Assembly: GCA_001799475.1 (NCBI GenBank)
Contig: MGTN01000175.1
Location: forward strand, 1-11,468
Reading direction: 5' to 3'
Origin: Desulfovibrionales bacterium GWA2_65_9
GTDB lineage: Bacteria; Desulfobacterota; Desulfovibrionia; Desulfovibrionales; Desulfovibrionaceae
Length of the DNA: 11,468 nt
Below, in pieces: positions 9,760 to 11,468 of the stretch; positions within the stretch are counted from its first letter, which is position 1, and each line of letters starts with the position of its first letter. A model generated the notes under the pieces. That model ran no database searches. It worked only from the letters and a program-made list of their open reading frames with translations, and was not told the origin of the DNA. The position numbers were made by a program, and so were the translations under genes.

Positions 9760-11468
9760 GTGAACCTCAAGGAAAGGCTATCCTCCACCGAGAATCTGCT
9801 GCGCTCCATTCGCAGTGGGGAGGCCTTTGCGTCCTTGAGACGGCCGAAGGACAAGAAGGCCCAAGCCGCGCCCAATGTCGCGCCCAATGTCGCGCCCAAT
9901 TCCGCGCCCAATTCCGCGCAGGGGGCAGCGCAGGGGGCAGGGCCAATGCCCACGCCCGGCGACATGCCCACGGACAAGTTCGGTTCCCCGCCAAAGCCCG
10001 CCCCCACCGCCTCCCCGGCGAAAAAGCCTCTCTGGAGCCGCCAGTTGTCCTTCGGCCCGGTGAAAAAGTCCGCCGTGCTCGGCGTGAGCATGACCTCCGG
10101 GCGTCTCAGCCTGGCCATCGTTTCCGGCGGAACCATCCAGTTCGCCACCCGCTTTCCCTTCGGCCCCGACCAGGCGTTCGGGGACAAGGGCTTCCCCGCC
10201 TTTTTGCGCACCTGCCTTGAGAGCGTCCGGGACAAGGCGGTCCAATTCAGGATCTGGGCCGTGTTGCGCTCCCAGGACCTGGATCTGAACGTCCTCACCG
10301 TGCCCAAGCTCTCCGGCGCAAAGCTCGACGCCGCCGTTTACTGGACCCTGCAGAAGGAGAAGAAGTTCGCCGAGGCCGAGTACGCCATGGACTATGTGCT
10401 CCTGGGACCGACAAAGGAGTCCAAGGAGTCGCGCCTGGACGTGCTGACCTGCCTGGCCCGGCGCGTGGACGTGGACCGCCTGCGCGAAGCCTTCCGCGAG
10501 GCGGGCTGGCCGCTGGAGGGCATCACCACCCTGCCATCCGCCATGCAGGCCCTGTACCGCCTGCCCGGCGGGCCCAAGGGCTTCGCCCTGGCCGCCAACA
10601 TCCATGTGGAGGAGGACGCCTCAACCATCGGTCTCTACGCGGACGGGGCCCTGCGCTTCAGCCGTTTCATCCGCTCCGGCACGGACAGCATGGCCGAGGC
10701 CGTTGTGGTGCACTTCCAGGACCTCTCCAAGCCCAAGCCGACCCTGGCCCAGACCCAGGCGGTGGAGCTGGAGCTGCCCGCGCCTGGCGCACCCTGGGCG
10801 GCCAAGACAGGCGCACCGGCTCCGGCAAGCGGGGCCAACGGCGCGGCCGTGCTGACGCCCGTGGATTCCGCCCAGGGCAAGGGGCTCCTGCGCCACGCGC
10901 TCCTGGGCGGGCCGCTGCCCAAGGGCTTAAGCCCCAGCCATGTGCTGAGCGAAGACCAGATGATTGAGGCCATCGGTCCGGCCATCGACCGCCTGGCCAA
11001 GCAGGTGGAGCGCACCCTGGAGTACTTTGCCACCTCCACGCAGCAGCACTGCGACGTGCTGCACCTGAGCGGCCGCATCTTCCGCAACCCGCGCGTGCTT
11101 GAGGCCCTGGCCGCACAGCTGGGCTACCCGCACCAGGCCTTTGACTCCACCACCATGCTTGCGTCCAGGCCCGACGCCGTGTCGCCCATCGACAGCATGG
11201 CCCTGGCCCCGGCCCTGGCGGCCAGCCTCTCGGCGCCGGACAAGGGCATCAACCTGTTGCGCAACTACAAGCAGCGCGCGGCCGAACTCTCGAAGCAGCT
11301 GATCACCCGCGCCCTGCTCCTGGGCCTGGCTGCGGGCATGCTGGCCATCGGCGCGGTCGGGTTCGTCATTGAGCAGAACATCGACGGGCATCGCCAGGAG
11401 CTGGCCAGCGCCCGGCGGCAGCTTGCATCCCTGGGGCCGGTCATCGACGAGGGCACCCTGACCCGGGC
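9760..11468 (+). CDS. PilM-PilN/GspL-like bitopic assembly protein, 5' part
   Basis: At least 569 residues; the gene runs off the right edge. Order: a short amphipathic N-terminus (MNLKERLSSTENLLRSIR), a Pro/Ala/Asn/Gln linker (about 32-95) that includes a repeat, a PilM/GspL-type actin-like (ASKHA) domain (about 100-510: KSAVLGVSMTSGRLSLAIVS, then an interaction region, TIGLYADGALRFSRFIRSG, and VLHLSGRIFRNPRVLEALAA), one transmembrane helix (about 514-537, ALLLGLAAGMLAIGAVGFVI) and the beginning of a periplasmic coiled coil (EQNIDGHRQELASARRQLAS). PilM is normally soluble and PilN membrane-bound; this single chain has the topology of GspL or a PilM-PilN fusion, so a role in a type IV pilus or type II secretion inner-membrane platform is inferred. 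The GTG start at 9760 has AGGGG 5 nt upstream; the frame stays open further upstream without a better start. A proline-rich insert lies at about 325-375 (KPKPTLAQTQ and onward). Confidence 0.8.
   Translation, partial: MNLKERLSSTENLLRSIRSGEAFASLRRPKDKKAQAAPNVAPNVAPNSAPNSAQGAAQGAGPMPTPGDMPTDKFGSPPKPAPTASPAKKPLWSRQLSFGPVKKSAVLGVSMTSGRLSLAIVSGGTIQFATRFPFGPDQAFGDKGFPAFLRTCLESVRDKAVQFRIWAVLRSQDLDLNVLTVPKLSGAKLDAAVYWTLQKEKKFAEAEYAMDYVLLGPTKESKESRLDVLTCLARRVDVDRLREAFREAGWPLEGITTLPSAMQALYRLPGGPKGFALAANIHVEEDASTIGLYADGALRFSRFIRSGTDSMAEAVVVHFQDLSKPKPTLAQTQAVELELPAPGAPWAAKTGAPAPASGANGAAVLTPVDSAQGKGLLRHALLGGPLPKGLSPSHVLSEDQMIEAIGPAIDRLAKQVERTLEYFATSTQQHCDVLHLSGRIFRNPRVLEALAAQLGYPHQAFDSTTMLASRPDAVSPIDSMALAPALAASLSAPDKGINLLRNYKQRAAELSKQLITRALLLGLAAGMLAIGAVGFVIEQNIDGHRQELASARRQLASLGPVIDEGTLTR
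9868..9939 (+). repeat. 12-bp coding tandem repeat in three identical pairs
   Basis: Six 12-bp units follow each other: GCGCCCAATGTC twice, GCGCCCAATTCC twice, GCGCAGGGGGCA twice. They encode APNV APNV APNS APNS AQGA AQGA (residues 37-60) in the linker of the PilM/GspL-like protein. The A-A-B-B-C-C pattern suggests repeated slippage, and each 12-bp step keeps the reading frame. Confidence 0.92.

Noticed and set aside
9606..10220. 204-codon frame starting at TTG before the PilM/GspL-like gene
   Set aside because: It overlaps the real gene in another frame, has no ribosome site and turns Arg/Gly/His-rich where it overlaps.

Overview
The window looks like a chromosomal segment of a GC-rich (roughly two-thirds G+C) Gram-negative bacterium. 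The gene content and protein style (HtpG, CheV, a zinc-ribbon-rich TopA, a PilM/GspL-like protein, an Lrp-Ald pair) would suit a Desulfovibrio-like sulfate reducer. That placement is inference from style; no rRNA or taxonomic marker is present.

Layout. On the left, the 5' part of htpG (minus) lies downstream of a MerR-like regulator with a C-terminal coiled coil (minus). A divergent intergenic region with a good sigma-70-type promoter then drives an Lrp/AsnC regulator translationally coupled (ATGA overlap) to alanine dehydrogenase, closed by a strong hairpin. Next come an exported SnoaL/NTF2-like protein preceded by a 13-bp tandem repeat and a 27-codon single-membrane-segment ORF with its own promoter. 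Convergent to these is an AbrB-antitoxin/Doc-toxin cassette (minus).

The centre is topA (plus), a complete type IA topoisomerase with five C-terminal zinc ribbons. Its promoter sits back to back with the toxin-antitoxin promoter and predicts an almost leaderless mRNA. Directly after topA is an AT-rich, apparently foreign gene for a single-pass membrane protein of unknown function. Immediately after that gene is a second, divergent copy of the last codons of topA (an HIACP-x-KDC motif followed by a stop). This is the most striking feature of the window: the topA 3' end has apparently been replaced or duplicated around an inserted cargo gene.

On the right, a bona fide bidirectional-looking terminator, cheV (minus) with a sigma-28 (FliA)-like promoter, a 340-bp intergenic region, and the 5' part of a long gene (plus, running off the end) for a bitopic PilM-PilN/GspL-like protein. 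Its N-terminal linker is encoded by a 12-bp repeat arranged as three identical pairs.

Functionally this is a housekeeping backbone (chaperone, alanine catabolism, DNA topology, chemotaxis, pilus or secretion) with two accessory pieces, the toxin-antitoxin cassette and the membrane-protein gene, flanking topA on either side.
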